This document shows, piece after piece, positions 9,639 through 19,521 of a DNA stretch of 64,000 bases; position 1 is the stretch's first letter, and every line of letters begins with the position of its first letter. The position numbers were made by a program, and so were the translations under genes. The stretch lies in the NCBI RefSeq assembly GCF_002217285.1, contig NZ_MUGW01000015.1, positions 1 to 64,000 of the forward strand, read 5' to 3'. The notes under the pieces are model-generated. The model saw nothing but the letters and a program-made list of their open reading frames with translations. It made no database searches and had not been told where the DNA came from. Origin of the DNA: Flavobacterium hercynium (lineage in GTDB: Bacteria; Bacteroidota; Bacteroidia; Flavobacteriales; Flavobacteriaceae).

Positions 9639-9721
9639 TTTATTTTTTTTGAGTATGTAAAAGTATTGAATTATTATAGATTGAAATTAACAATCGTAGA
9701 ATATTTCAATACAGAATGTTT

Positions 9722-11152
9722 TTAACAGTCGGCCATGTTAACAGCAATTGCTAATCCGCCTTCGGAGGTTTCTTTATATTTAGAATTCATATCCTTGGCA
9801 GTTTGCCACATGGTATTTATTACTTTATCTAAAGGTACTTTTGCATTTTTTGAATCGGTTTCCAGCGCTAGTTCTGCTGCATTTATTGCTTTTATGGCAC
9901 CCATTGTATTTCTTTCGATACACGGAATCTGAACCAGACCACCAATAGGATCGCAGGTTAAGCCAAGGTGATGTTCCATAGCAATCTCGGCAGCCATTAG
10001 AACCTGAGCAGGCGTTCCGCCCATTAATTCACAAAGTGCTGCTGCAGCCATTGAAGAAGAAACACCAATTTCTGCCTGACAGCCACCCATTGCAGCTGAG
10101 ATTGTAGAACCTTTTTTGAAGATACTTCCAATTTCTCCGGCAACCATCAAAAATTGTTTGATTTCTTTTTCTCCTGCATTATGATTTTCAATTACTAAAT
10201 AATACATCAAAACAGCTGGAATAACACCTGAACTTCCGTTAGTTGGAGCGGTAACAACACGTCCTAATGAAGCATTTACTTCATTTACAGCAAGTGCAAA
10301 ACAACTTACCCATTTTAATATCTGACGAAATTTAACCTCAGTTTTTCTAATTTCCTCTAACCAGCTTTGAGGATCAGAATAATTAGAAAGTCCAATTAAA
10401 TTCTGATGCATGTCAAAAGCACGTCGTCTTACGTTTAAACCACCAGGAAGAATCCCGCTAGTATGACAGCCTATGTACATGCATTCGAGCATCGTATTCC
10501 AAATACGCATTAATTCTGAATCAATTTCAGCTTCAGGGCGCATTGATTTTTCATTTTCATAAACAATTTCAGAAATCATTTTGTTTTCTGAAACTGTATA
10601 ATTTAAAAGCTCAACAGCATTTTGAATCGGAAAAGGAAAAGCGCATTTTATTTCTTCTTTTATTTTTGCGTTTGTACGTTCTTCTTTAACTACAAAGCCT
10701 CCACCAATAGAATAAAAAGTTGATTCGTATTCAGAATCATCCGCTTTGTAAGCTGTAAATTTTAGTCCGTTAGCATGAAAGGGAAGGAAATCTTTATTGA
10801 ATACAATATCCTGCAGAAAATAAAACGGAATCGTAAGTTCATTACCTAAAATGATTTCATTTTTAGTTTCGATCGTTTTAATAATTTCTGCAATGCTTTC
10901 AACAGGAATATATTCAGGATCCTGACCGCTTAGACCTAACATAATTGCTAAATCGGTAGCGTGCCCTTTACCTGTTAATGAAAGGGAACCGTATAAATCA
11001 ATTTTAACTCTTGTTGTTTTTTCTAAAATAGATTCGTCTTTTAACTCTTCTAAAAAACGTTCTGCGGCGCGCCAAGGACCCAAAGTGTGTGAGCTCGAAG
11101 GACCAACGCCAATTTTAAGCATATCAAAAACAGAGATACATTCTTCCATCAT
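9722..11152 (-). CDS. sdaA: L-serine ammonia-lyase, single-chain iron-sulfur type
   Basis: Deaminates L-serine to pyruvate and ammonia with a [4Fe-4S] cluster rather than PLP. The N-terminal beta domain has the SSSHTLGP motif (19-26), and the C-terminal alpha domain has [26 protein letters not shown] and [12 protein letters not shown], which supply the three cluster cysteines. Both domains sit in one 476-aa chain. Two adjacent Met codons could start it; the second ([12 protein letters not shown]) is as plausible. A TATCTTTG box lies 17 bases upstream. Confidence 0.94.
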   Translation of the reverse strand: MMEECISVFDMLKIGVGPSSSHTLGPWRAAERFLEELKDESILEKTTRVKIDLYGSLSLTGKGHATDLAIMLGLSGQDPEYIPVESIAEIIKTIETKNEIILGNELTIPFYFLQDIVFNKDFLPFHANGLKFTAYKADDSEYESTFYSIGGGFVVKEERTNAKIKEEIKCAFPFPIQNAVELLNYTVSENKMISEIVYENEKSMRPEAEIDSELMRIWNTMLECMYIGCHTSGILPGGLNVRRRAFDMHQNLIGLSNYSDPQSWLEEIRKTEVKFRQILKWVSCFALAVNEVNASLGRVVTAPTNGSSGVIPAVLMYYLVIENHNAGEKEIKQFLMVAGEIGSIFKKGSTISAAMGGCQAEIGVSSSMAAAALCELMGGTPAQVLMAAEIAMEHHLGLTCDPIGGLVQIPCIERNTMGAIKAINAAELALETDSKNAKVPLDKVINTMWQTAKDMNSKYKETSEGGLAIAVNMADC

Positions 11153-11168
11153 ACAATATTTATTAAGA

Positions 11169-11176
11169 CAAAGATA
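11169..11176 (-). promoter_or_regulatory. candidate -7 box for sdaA
   Basis: The minus strand reads TATCTTTG, matching the Bacteroidota TAnnTTTG box, 17 bases before the ATG. A well-placed TTTG -33 element is not evident. Confidence 0.35.
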
Positions 11177-11321
11177 ATTGAATAATGCAAAGATGGTTTG
11201 TTAAGATTTATAAATCTTGCAGTTTTGTTAGAATTAGTATGAAATAATAATAATTTATCAACGAAATAAAATTTAAAATCTTAAAATCAGCTTTTTCTAA
11301 AGAGTTCGGTTTTTTTTTAGG

Positions 11322-11329
11322 TATTTTTG
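11322..11329 (+). promoter_or_regulatory. candidate -7 box for the antiporter gene
   Basis: TATTTTTG matches TAnnTTTG. It would give a leader of about 120 bases before the antiporter ATG. Confidence 0.35.
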
Positions 11330-11458
11330 TAAATAAGCAATCACTAAAGATTTCGGGTTTTTATTCGATCCGATAAAGAAAGTTAGGGTGTTTTGAATTT
11401 ATTTTTGAAGCATTTTTTGTGAAAATTAAAATACCATTATAGAAGATAAAATTACATT

Positions 11459-13603
11459 ATGATAGAATTTTTTAAGCATTTTTTAGAAGAATTTGAGTTG
11501 CCACTTAGTAATCCGGTATTAATTTTTTCACTAATACTTTTTATTATTTTGCTTTCTCCGATTTTGTTAAAAAAAATCAACATTCCCGGTATCATCGGAC
11601 TTATTATTTCTGGCGTTATAATTGGTCCTCACGGACTTAATATTCTGGCGAAGAACTCTGCTGTCGATTTATTTTCTACGATAGGATTACTTTATATTAT
11701 GTTTATCGCTGGTCTTGAACTTGATATGAATGAGTTTAAAGCCAATCGAAATAAGAGTTTACTGTTTGGTTTTTTTACTTTTATTTTCCCGCTTACCATT
11801 GGTTTCCCGGTTTGTTTCTATCTATTGCAATATGACTTTAATGCCAGTTTTTTAACAGCAAGTATGTTTGCTACACACACGTTAGTAGCCTATCCGATTG
11901 TTAGTAAACTAGGAATAGCAAAAAATCAGGCTGTTGCTATTACTGTTGGAGGAACAATTCTGACAGATACAGCCGTTTTGATTATTTTGGCAGTAATAAT
12001 GGGAAGCAGTCAGGGAAATCTAAATCAGGCTTTCTGGATAAAATTAGGTGTTTCATTGGCTATTTTCTCCGCAATTATGTTTTTAGTTATTCCGCGAATT
12101 GCGAAATGGTTTTTCAAAAAATTAGAAAGTGAAAAACATGCTCATTATATTTTTGTGCTTTCTGTGGTTTTCTTTGCCGCTTTCCTGGCAGAAGTAGCAG
12201 GAGTAGAGCCTATCATTGGTGCTTTCGTTGCCGGTTTGGCACTAAATCCTTTAATCCCGCATTCATCGGCATTAATGAATAGAATTGAGTTTATCGGAAA
12301 TTCATTGTTTATTCCGTTCTTCCTTATTTCTGTTGGAATGCTGGTTGATATCAGTGTTATATTAAGCGGTCCAAATGCGCTGATTGTAGCAGGAACATTA
12401 AGTGTTGTGGCTATTTTTGGAAAATGGATTGCAGCCTTTTTTACACAGCTTGTTTTTAGATATACAAAAACAGAAAGACAGCTTATTTTCGGATTAAGCA
12501 GTGCGCATGCCGCTGCAACGTTAGCTGTAATTTTAGTTGGTTTTAAAGCTAAAATATTAGATGAGAACATTCTAAACGGAACTATTATTTTAATTTTGAT
12601 TACCTGTATTGTAGCGTCATTTGCTACTGAAAAAGCAGCTAAGAAAATTGCAATCTGCGAGGAAGAAATTTCTCCGGCACATACAGGAGATAAAATTTTA
12701 GAAGAACATATTTTGATTCCGCTGGCAAAAACTTCTTCTACGGCAAGTCTCTTGGATTTTGCACTTTTAATAAAAGACAAAAAATCAGCGAATCCGGTGA
12801 CTTTGTTAACGATTGTTCCCAACAACGATCAGGCTGAAATTAATATTTTAAAATATAAAAAAGCGGTAGATAAATTTGTCATTCAGGCTTCAGCATCTGA
12901 AGTTAAGATAAATACGATTGCCAGAATTGATCATAATCCCGCAAGTGGAATCGCAAGGACTTCCAAAGAGATTATGTCGGATATCGTGATCGTGGGATGG
13001 CCTAGAAAAACAGGTTTTATCGATAAGATTTTTGGAGAAAATGTAGATTCTATTATCAATAATGTAGACAAGAGTTTATTTATCTGCAGGTTTCAGCATA
13101 ACTTTATTGAAGAAAAAAGATTGGTATTTATTTGCCCGCCTTTTTCAGAAAGAGGAGTTGGTTTTCAGCTTTTGCTTCAAAAAATTTGTCGTTTGTCACA
13201 GGAATTAAGTATTCCGATTGTGATTTACGGAGAATATAAAACACATCAGTCAATTGTGCAAATTGCAACTAATTTAAGATTAAATGCAAAACTTGGTTTC
13301 AAAAGTATTTTAGATTGGGAAGATTTTGACGCTATTTCTGATGAGATAAAAGATACCGATTTAGTTGTATTTAATTTATCGAGAAAAGGTTCTGTTTCGT
13401 ACCAATCGATTTTTGATAAATTACCTCAAAAATTCGAGAAATCATTTGATAATAACAATATTATATTGGTTTATCCACAAGATGATCGTCAGGAAAGTGC
13501 TATGGATGCGTATGAAGATTTTACTGCTACGCCACTTACAAAAGGTCTTGAAGCAATCGAACAGATTGGTAGAGGTCTGGGAAGTATTTTGAAGAAGGGA
13601 TAA
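11459..13603 (+). CDS. CPA2-family cation:proton antiporter with C-terminal USP-like region
   Basis: Exchanges Na+ or K+ for protons across the inner membrane (KefB/NapA-like). Residues ~15-400 hold about 12 membrane helices; GIIGLIISGVIIGPHG and VEPIIGAFVAGLALNP are the family motifs of the first and fifth-sixth core helices. The remaining ~300 cytoplasmic residues look like two universal-stress-type domains rather than the TrkA-N domain of Kef channels. It is 714 aa. The VOC gene follows after 21 bases and may be co-transcribed. The transported ion is uncertain. Confidence 0.9.
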   Translation: MIEFFKHFLEEFELPLSNPVLIFSLILFIILLSPILLKKINIPGIIGLIISGVIIGPHGLNILAKNSAVDLFSTIGLLYIMFIAGLELDMNEFKANRNKSLLFGFFTFIFPLTIGFPVCFYLLQYDFNASFLTASMFATHTLVAYPIVSKLGIAKNQAVAITVGGTILTDTAVLIILAVIMGSSQGNLNQAFWIKLGVSLAIFSAIMFLVIPRIAKWFFKKLESEKHAHYIFVLSVVFFAAFLAEVAGVEPIIGAFVAGLALNPLIPHSSALMNRIEFIGNSLFIPFFLISVGMLVDISVILSGPNALIVAGTLSVVAIFGKWIAAFFTQLVFRYTKTERQLIFGLSSAHAAATLAVILVGFKAKILDENILNGTIILILITCIVASFATEKAAKKIAICEEEISPAHTGDKILEEHILIPLAKTSSTASLLDFALLIKDKKSANPVTLLTIVPNNDQAEINILKYKKAVDKFVIQASASEVKINTIARIDHNPASGIARTSKEIMSDIVIVGWPRKTGFIDKIFGENVDSIINNVDKSLFICRFQHNFIEEKRLVFICPPFSERGVGFQLLLQKICRLSQELSIPIVIYGEYKTHQSIVQIATNLRLNAKLGFKSILDWEDFDAISDEIKDTDLVVFNLSRKGSVSYQSIFDKLPQKFEKSFDNNNIILVYPQDDRQESAMDAYEDFTATPLTKGLEAIEQIGRGLGSILKKG

Positions 13604-13624
13604 AATATTCTAAAAGAAAATAAG

Positions 13625-14005
13625 ATGGAAGAATCGATAAAAGTCAAACACAAAGCATTATCTATACGACCTTTTATTGGAGCCAAAGATTTTGAGGTGT
13701 CCAGAAGTTTCTATCGGGATTTGGGTTTCGAAGAAGTAGTATTGGATGCTAAATTTTCCGTTTTTAAAACAGGTGATCTGGCTTTTTATCTTCAGGATTA
13801 TTATGATAAAAACTGGATAGAAAACACGATGATTTTTCTAGAAGTGGAAGATGTTGATTATTACTATAATCAATTATTAGTTTTGAACTTAACTGAAAAA
13901 TATGGCGTTAAATTAACACCTACAGTTCATTTAGATTGGGGAAGCGAATGTTTTTTGCACGATCCGTCCGGCGTTTTATGGCATTTTGGGAAGTTTACTA
14001 AATAA
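13625..14005 (+). CDS. VOC-superfamily protein (glyoxalase/bleomycin-resistance fold)
   Basis: 126 aa, one VOC module pair. It opens with IRPFIGAKDFEVSRSFYRDLGF, the usual first beta-alpha unit, and ends with ECFLHDPSGVLWHFG, the usual last strand. The metal-ligand pattern is not the standard His/Glu set of glyoxalase I, so enzymatic activity cannot be assumed. It probably shares a transcript with the antiporter gene upstream. Confidence 0.82.
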   Translation: MEESIKVKHKALSIRPFIGAKDFEVSRSFYRDLGFEEVVLDAKFSVFKTGDLAFYLQDYYDKNWIENTMIFLEVEDVDYYYNQLLVLNLTEKYGVKLTPTVHLDWGSECFLHDPSGVLWHFGKFTK

Positions 14006-14021
14006 ATTTTGTTGTGAAAAA

Positions 14022-14702
14022 TCAAAGAATAAAATCAGCTAAATGAATGGTGTTTTCTTCCCTTTGATACCAATCATTATAAACCAATTCCAAATTTCGT
14101 ACTTCAAATTCTCCAAAATCATACGTTCGGTATTTTTCTAAAATTTTTACTAATTCAGTTGGATTTTGAAGTTTTTCCTGAAATCGCATTATGGTCGAAT
14201 GTGCAGTTGAAATGGTATAGCGACTATCAATACTTTGTTCTAAATTCGATTTTTTAAAGTTCTCGCGGAGTTTATTTCGAAAATTGTTCAAAGAATCATC
14301 AGTTGGAAAACCCTGAAGCATAATTGCAGATGGAGAAGCTGTTATTCCTTTAAATTTAATAGTAATCGAGTCTAAATCAATTAGTGTTTTAGTAATAATT
14401 TCAATGTAATCTTCGATCTTAATTTTATTTAAAGTAAAACCTTCATAACACGAAATAATAGACATAACTGTAATATGAATATCTGATGAAGGATAAAAAT
14501 ACTGTAATGGCTCAATTGCAGCTAAATCATTAATTAAGGTGTGGATTGCAGCTTTTATTGCTTCGCTGGGGCGAATGAGCAACGTGATACCAAAGCGAGT
14601 ATCCGAAGGATTCGTAATCTGATTATCTAATTTATAATTTCCCTCTAAAATTAACTTAGAAGATGCTATGTATAATTGATCGTAGTGCTGACTTAAATTC
14701 AT
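14022..14702 (-). CDS. 2H phosphoesterase (2'-5' RNA ligase-like)
   Basis: 226 aa with two catalytic H-x-T motifs: HIT at residues 76-78 (SSDIHITVMS) and HST at 168-170 (STAHSTIMRF). This is the signature of the 2H superfamily, which includes RNA 2',3'-cyclic phosphodiesterases and AKAP7-like proteins. The substrate could be RNA ends or a small cyclic phosphate. The gene follows a DUF1801 gene by 6 bases on the same strand, so the two are probably translated from one mRNA. Confidence 0.82.
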   Translation of the reverse strand: MNLSQHYDQLYIASSKLILEGNYKLDNQITNPSDTRFGITLLIRPSEAIKAAIHTLINDLAAIEPLQYFYPSSDIHITVMSIISCYEGFTLNKIKIEDYIEIITKTLIDLDSITIKFKGITASPSAIMLQGFPTDDSLNNFRNKLRENFKKSNLEQSIDSRYTISTAHSTIMRFQEKLQNPTELVKILEKYRTYDFGEFEVRNLELVYNDWYQREENTIHLADFIL

Positions 14703-14708
14703 AAACTA

Positions 14709-15077
14709 TTACTTCTTTTTAATTTTTTCGAGATTTTCCTGTACTCTGAATTTTACTATTTTAGAAATAAGTTCATAAGGCATTGGTAAATTTAAAGGAA
14801 ATTGAACCGAACCTTTTCCTGATTTATAAGAAGAAAGTTCTTCTTTAAAAGCTTCATGACCTGTTGGCAGCGCATATAAACCAATATGATTTTTATAGGC
14901 AGCAAAGTAAACTACAATTCCGTTTTGTTCGAAAGCCGGCATCGAATAACTAATTTTTTCTTTAGCATCTGGAGCTGCTTCTTGAATTGTTGCCCGTATT
15001 CTTTCCAAAAGTTCCTGTACATCATTTGGAAATCCTCCAATGTATTCGTTGATGGTTTTAGGTTTTTTTGTTTCCAT
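14709..15077 (-). CDS. DUF1801 / YdhG-like protein
   Basis: 122 aa. The pattern EYIGGFPNDVQELLERIR, EKISYSMPAFEQNG, VVYFAAYKNHIGLY and GKGSVQFPLNLP is that of DUF1801 (YdhG) proteins, some of which are described as intracellular iron chaperones. Molecular role here is open. The C-terminus is Lys-rich. First gene of a two-gene unit with the 2H phosphoesterase. Confidence 0.85.
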   Translation of the reverse strand: METKKPKTINEYIGGFPNDVQELLERIRATIQEAAPDAKEKISYSMPAFEQNGIVVYFAAYKNHIGLYALPTGHEAFKEELSSYKSGKGSVQFPLNLPMPYELISKIVKFRVQENLEKIKKK

Positions 15078-15130
15078 TTTTTTATTTTACGTGAACTTGA
15101 AATACTATACTAATTTAAGAAATATTACAT

Positions 15131-15167
15131 AAAAAAAGAGCTTTACAATAAGTTGCAAAGCTCTTTT
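15131..15167 (-). terminator. intrinsic terminator, copy 1 of a duplicated pair
   Basis: AAAGAGCTTTAC/GTTGCAAAGCTCTTTT forms a hairpin, followed on the minus strand by T residues. An almost identical hairpin is at 16503-16541, after the paralogous gene. Confidence 0.8.
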
Positions 15168-15187
15168 AGATTTTTTAGGTATCAGTT

Positions 15188-16411
15188 TTAAAATATTGAA
15201 TATCCAAAAACTAATGCAAAATATTGGTATTTGGATGTCCAGCTAAGATTACGATCTGTTATGCTTTTATTTAAGTTAGCCCTGGTTTCTACACTGTATT
15301 TGTTCTTGTATTTATATCCTAAACCAAATACTATACTAGGCTTTGGTCTTATTTCCATTTCGGTACTTGGTACATTTATATAGCGCTCGAATGTAGCTTT
15401 AGAGTTAAAACTATATTCAATAATGAATTGTGTATTTATGAAAAGTTTTGAATTATCATTTAAAAACATATAATGTCTCAATCCAATTGGAAATTCAATC
15501 GCATTGTATTCCATAATTGACTTCATATCATGTCCTCTATAATTTTTCTTCGTTTTTTCGGAATTATAACTGTGATATGTCGGTTCAAAAATAATAGCCC
15601 ATTTGTTTCTATTAAAAGACATAATAAATTCAGCTTCAAGACCTATTCTAAATCCAATTTTATTGCCAAAATCGGTGTTAAAAAAAGATCCCTTTCCTGC
15701 GTCGACAGATAAACTAGAACTTATTATCCCTGGTCTAACGTTTAGATTAAAAAAATCTCTTTCTTTGCTTTCTTTGAAATTATAATTAATAACTTCAGAA
15801 TTATTGCATTCATTATATCTTATGAATAATTTTATTAATTTGTTTCTTTTATAGTTTAAACTTTCGATTTGATTACTAGCAATATTATCACATTGTAGGT
15901 TTGTCCATAACTGTTGTTTATACTGTTTATTTTCAGCAATTTGAGCTTCAGTAATTTTGTATGATTTGTAAACAAGTTGTGTAATTTGTAATGAATCAGT
16001 TTTAAAAAAGTAGCGTGTTAAATGTTTATTATTATACTCTAATAAAGTTGCTTTTCCTTCAATAAGAACTTTAAGCAGTAAATTTTCTTTTTTGAATATT
16101 GGATTTTTCTCATATCCCATTTCACTGATTAAGCTACTTGAACGATCTATGTCTACATCATATCTTTCATATTTAGATTTATCACTAACTTCAAGAACTT
16201 TAATCTGATCTGTATTAATTTTTATTGCTTGATCTTGTTCGTCTAGTTTGTATTCAAATTCTGTCGGACTATTTAACCAGTCTAAATTTTTGATTAAGCA
16301 GTCGGTTTTTTTATCGTTTTGATCAATAAAATATCCTTTTTCAAATGAAATTTGCGAATAAGAGAGTGTACTTAAAAAAAGAAAAAGGTAAGCAAGTAGT
16401 TTTTTAGTCAT
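15188..16411 (-). CDS. secreted/outer-membrane protein, paralogue A of a tandem pair
   Basis: 407 aa counted from MTKKLLAYLFLFLS, which begins a clear signal peptide ending near SYSQ; an upstream in-frame Met would add a non-signal stretch and is unlikely. The N-terminal half (KGYFIDQND.., TDCLIKNLDWL) is conserved with its neighbour. The C-terminal ~190 residues alternate polar and apolar positions and end in FALVFGYSIF, as an outer-membrane beta-barrel would. I do not recognise a named family. About 60% of positions look shared with the next gene by eye. Confidence 0.8.
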   Translation of the reverse strand: MTKKLLAYLFLFLSTLSYSQISFEKGYFIDQNDKKTDCLIKNLDWLNSPTEFEYKLDEQDQAIKINTDQIKVLEVSDKSKYERYDVDIDRSSSLISEMGYEKNPIFKKENLLLKVLIEGKATLLEYNNKHLTRYFFKTDSLQITQLVYKSYKITEAQIAENKQYKQQLWTNLQCDNIASNQIESLNYKRNKLIKLFIRYNECNNSEVINYNFKESKERDFFNLNVRPGIISSSLSVDAGKGSFFNTDFGNKIGFRIGLEAEFIMSFNRNKWAIIFEPTYHSYNSEKTKKNYRGHDMKSIMEYNAIEFPIGLRHYMFLNDNSKLFINTQFIIEYSFNSKATFERYINVPSTEMEIRPKPSIVFGLGYKYKNKYSVETRANLNKSITDRNLSWTSKYQYFALVFGYSIF

Positions 16412-16440
16412 TTTTAAATTTTGTTTGAGGTATATTCTTG

Positions 16441-16448
16441 CAAATATA
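16441..16448 (-). promoter_or_regulatory. candidate -7 box for paralogue A
   Basis: TATATTTG on the minus strand, 29 bases before the chosen ATG. The same box and its flank (CAAATATAGAGATACA on the plus strand) are kept upstream of paralogue B at 17806-17821. Confidence 0.45.
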
Positions 16449-16502
16449 GAGATACAGGTTAAAAAGAACACATTTATAATAAATCATTTTAAAAATTACA
16501 TA

Positions 16503-16541
16503 AAAAAAGAGCTTTACAATAAGTTGCAAAGCTCTTTTTTT
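16503..16541 (-). terminator. intrinsic terminator, copy 2 of a duplicated pair
   Basis: Same stem as 15131-15167 (AAAGAGCTTTAC..GTTGCAAAGCTCTTT), with a longer T run on the minus strand. Closes the paralogue B transcript. Confidence 0.82.
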
Positions 16542-16552
16542 AGATATCAGTT

Positions 16553-17770
16553 TTAAAATATTGAATATCCAAAAACCAATGCAAAAGATTGGTATTTAGA
16601 TGTCCATTCCAAATAGTTGCCTAAAACATTTTTAAGATTAGTTCTTGCTTCGATGCTATATTTTTTCTTGTAATTATAACCTAAACCCAATGCAAAACTA
16701 TTATTTGGTGTAATTTCTAATTCTGTAATATTATCATAGTAATTAGCAACAACTTTAGAATTAGAGGAGACATGTTCCATAACATATTGAGCATTTATAA
16801 AAAGCTTAGAATCATTATTTAAAAACATATAATGTCTAAATCCGGCGGCAAACTCGATATAGTTGTAATCTGCAGTAAAATCTCTTCTGCGGCCACTAGG
16901 ATTTACGGTTGTGCTTTCAGCTTTATAAGAAGAATAAGTAGGCTCAAAAATAAACGACCATTTGTTTTTATTAAAAGGGAAAACAAATTCAGCCTCAAGA
17001 CCTACTCTGAATCCTATTTTGTTTTTAAAATCTGCATAATTTAATGTATTTGCTTCATTTGATACAGACAAACTAGAACTTGTTATTCCGGGTCTGATAT
17101 TTAGATTAAAAAAATCACGATCTTTTTTCTCTTTAACTTTAAAGTCAACAAATTCCGAATTATTACATTGGTTGTATTTTATGAAGAATTTGATTAATCT
17201 GTTTTTCTTATAAGTAAGGTTTTCAACTTCCTTAATTGCAATATTATCACATTTTAAGCCCATCCATAATTGTTGCTTGTATTGGCTGTTTTCAGCAATT
17301 TGAGCTTCTGTTACTTTATAGGATTTATGAATAAGTTGCGTAACAGGTATTGAGTCTGTTTTGAAAAAATAACGTGTTAAATTGTCATTATTGTATTCTA
17401 ACAAAGTTGCTTTTCCTTCTATTAAAACTTTTAGCAGTAAATCTTCACTTTTGAATATTGGGTTTTTATCATATCCCATTTCACTTAAAATTCTACTGGA
17501 GCGATCAATATCTACAGCATGTCTTTCATACTTTGATTCATTTTCTATTCCAAATGATTTCAATTGCGAAACATTAATTTTAATAGGTTGATCCTGTTCA
17601 TCTAATTTGTATTCAAGATCTGTAGGATTGTTTAACCAATCTAAATTTTTAATTAAACAATCTGTTTTTGTATTGTTATTGTCAATAAAATATCCTTTTT
17701 GAAATGTAATTTGAGAATAAGATTGAAGACTAAAAAAAAGAAAAAGGTATGCAAGTAGTTTTGTATTCAT
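16553..17770 (-). CDS. secreted/outer-membrane protein, paralogue B of a tandem pair
   Basis: 405 aa with a signal peptide (MNTKLLAYLFLFFSLQSYSQ) and the same plan as the next gene downstream: KGYFIDNNNTKTDCLIKN near the N-terminus, a Tyr/Lys-rich middle and a C-terminal barrel-like region ending FALVFGYSIF. Promoter box and terminator are duplicated too, so a whole transcription unit was copied. Barrel residues and the extracellular-type loops differ more than the N-terminal half. Function unknown. Confidence 0.8.
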   Translation of the reverse strand: MNTKLLAYLFLFFSLQSYSQITFQKGYFIDNNNTKTDCLIKNLDWLNNPTDLEYKLDEQDQPIKINVSQLKSFGIENESKYERHAVDIDRSSRILSEMGYDKNPIFKSEDLLLKVLIEGKATLLEYNNDNLTRYFFKTDSIPVTQLIHKSYKVTEAQIAENSQYKQQLWMGLKCDNIAIKEVENLTYKKNRLIKFFIKYNQCNNSEFVDFKVKEKKDRDFFNLNIRPGITSSSLSVSNEANTLNYADFKNKIGFRVGLEAEFVFPFNKNKWSFIFEPTYSSYKAESTTVNPSGRRRDFTADYNYIEFAAGFRHYMFLNNDSKLFINAQYVMEHVSSNSKVVANYYDNITELEITPNNSFALGLGYNYKKKYSIEARTNLKNVLGNYLEWTSKYQSFALVFGYSIF

Positions 17771-17805
17771 TATTTTGGATTATATTTATTTTCTGCGAAT
17801 TTTGG

Positions 17806-17813
17806 CAAATATA
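17806..17813 (-). promoter_or_regulatory. candidate -7 box for paralogue B
   Basis: TATATTTG on the minus strand, about 36 bases before the ATG, in a context shared with 16441-16448. Confidence 0.45.
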
Positions 17814-17846
17814 GAGATACATTCTGCAAAAAAAATATTTGATTAT

Positions 17847-18380
17847 TTAATAATCAGCTTTACTTAATTCATATTCAAAATGTGGTAGATCTACACCATT
17901 ACTTGAAACCATCATTTCTTTTGTTTTAACGGCTCCTAATTTAGCAACTGCTTTTTGTGAACGGATATTTTCAGCGCCAATATGAAATACAATTGTGTTT
18001 ACATATTTGAATGCATAATCCATTAATAGCTTCTTATTTGATTTGTTGTGTAAGCCGCCCCAGAATTTACGGGCTATAAAAGTAAAACCAATTGCAATAC
18101 TTGATTTCTCTGCGTTGTAGTCATAGTAGCGCGTGTTACCCACAATTTCATTAGTGTTTTTATCTAAAATTAGAAAAGAACTTTGCGAATTAATTGCTGC
18201 ATCAAAGAAAGACCTGAATACTTCAATTTTATATCTGTCTTTCATAGGATGCTGTTCCCAAATTAAAGGATCTGACGCTACTTCATAAAGTGCGTCGAAA
18301 TGACCTTCTTTTAAGGGAATCAATTTGGTAATGTCGTCTTCTAAAACTTCTGGCTGTAAATTAAAATTAGATGTGTTCAT
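17847..18380 (-). CDS. GNAT-family N-acetyltransferase
   Basis: 177 aa with the RimJ/RimL-like plan: LIPLKEGHFDALYEVASDPLIWEQHP at the N-terminus, VGNTRYYDYNAEKSSIAIGFTF in the core, and ENIRSQKAVAKLGAV, the acetyl-CoA-binding and substrate region. It would acetylate an amine, from an amino acid, an antibiotic or a protein N-terminus. It lies 36 bases after the MBL-fold gene and may be last in that operon. Confidence 0.88.
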   Translation of the reverse strand: MNTSNFNLQPEVLEDDITKLIPLKEGHFDALYEVASDPLIWEQHPMKDRYKIEVFRSFFDAAINSQSSFLILDKNTNEIVGNTRYYDYNAEKSSIAIGFTFIARKFWGGLHNKSNKKLLMDYAFKYVNTIVFHIGAENIRSQKAVAKLGAVKTKEMMVSSNGVDLPHFEYELSKADY

Positions 18381-18416
18381 TGTATATTTTTTTTTTGTAA
18401 AAATGATAGGTAGGTA

Positions 18417-19514
18417 TTAATTAACCCCTTTCCACCATTGCTGAAATACTTGTTTTTCGTTTTTAAGTTCTACCAATTGTCCAATCATTGGTGTAATTAG
18501 CGGAATCGGATTTTCTGAATTTGCATTTAATTCTGTTACTCTGATCAGGGGTTCATCCCAAGGATGCAATGCCAATGGAAATTTTGAAGAGTGTACCGGA
18601 AAAGCTCGTTTTGTATTTAAATCTTTCATCGCTTTTATTACATCTTCGGGTAAATTGTGAATGTATCTCCATGCCGGATTGTATTGCCCGTTATCAATAA
18701 GCGCAATATCAAAAGGGCCAAATTTAGCACCTATTTCCGCGAAATGTGTATCGTATCCGCTGTCACCTCCCAAATACATTTTAAAATCTTTGGAAGCAAG
18801 AACATAAGAAGTCCAAAGCGTATTGCAGCGTTTGATGCTTCTGCCTGAAAAATGTCTTGATGGAGTCGTGTAAAGCGTTAAATTTTCATCAAGTTCTATC
18901 TTTTCGTTCCAGTCTTTTTCGATGATAATCTCTTTTTGGAATTTCCAGAATTCAAAATGAGAACCTACACCAAGCGAGCAGATTACTTTTTTGATTTTTG
19001 GCTTTAAATCCATAATGGTTTTATAATCCAAATGATCGTAATGATCGTGTGTGATTACTAAATAATCTATTTCCGGAAAATCAGCTGCAGTGTAAATGTC
19101 AGTTCCTTTAAAAGCTTTCGTAGTTCCATAAATAGGAGAGGCGTTTCCGCTAAAAACAGGATCAATAAGGAATCGTTTTCCTTCTAGCTGAATAAAATAA
19201 GAGGAATGTCCAAACCATACCAAAATGTCCTGCTCGATAGAAAGTTCCAGTAAATTGGTTTTTTGAGTAGGAATACTATCCGTTGGAATTTTTCTTTTGA
19301 CTTTTTTAAAGAAAAAATCAGTCAGTACAGTCGAATAACTATATCCTTCGGCAAGTTCAGGTGTAAAGTGAGCATTTTCGAATCTTCCGTTTTTGTAATT
19401 AGGAGATTGCTTTATAAGAGCCAGCCTTTCACCATCAGGTCTTTTACCATATCTTGGATGGTTAAAAACAAGGAGAACGAGAACAAAAACTAAGATAAGG
19501 AGTGTAATAATCAT
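18417..19514 (-). CDS. MBL-fold metallohydrolase, membrane anchored (UlaG/NAPE-PLD-like)
   Basis: 365 aa. The zinc motif THDHYDH is at residues 155-161. GGDSGYDTHF and FPVHSSKF provide further metal ligands, and WFGHSSYFIQLEG is the motif of the lactonase/NAPE-PLD group. An N-terminal hydrophobic helix (about 2-17) anchors it. The substrate may be a phosphodiester or lactone; sequence alone does not decide. Seven bases separate it from the DUF1801 gene upstream. Confidence 0.88.
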   Translation of the reverse strand: MIITLLILVFVLVLLVFNHPRYGKRPDGERLALIKQSPNYKNGRFENAHFTPELAEGYSYSTVLTDFFFKKVKRKIPTDSIPTQKTNLLELSIEQDILVWFGHSSYFIQLEGKRFLIDPVFSGNASPIYGTTKAFKGTDIYTAADFPEIDYLVITHDHYDHLDYKTIMDLKPKIKKVICSLGVGSHFEFWKFQKEIIIEKDWNEKIELDENLTLYTTPSRHFSGRSIKRCNTLWTSYVLASKDFKMYLGGDSGYDTHFAEIGAKFGPFDIALIDNGQYNPAWRYIHNLPEDVIKAMKDLNTKRAFPVHSSKFPLALHPWDEPLIRVTELNANSENPIPLITPMIGQLVELKNEKQVFQQWWKGVN

Positions 19515-19521
19515 GACGATA

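Larger units (their letters stand above)
11153..11458. other. divergent intergenic region between sdaA and the antiporter gene
   Basis: 306 AT-rich bases between two divergent genes. I see candidate -7 boxes for each gene but no coding sequence, no repeat array and no clear hairpin. Confidence 0.6.
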
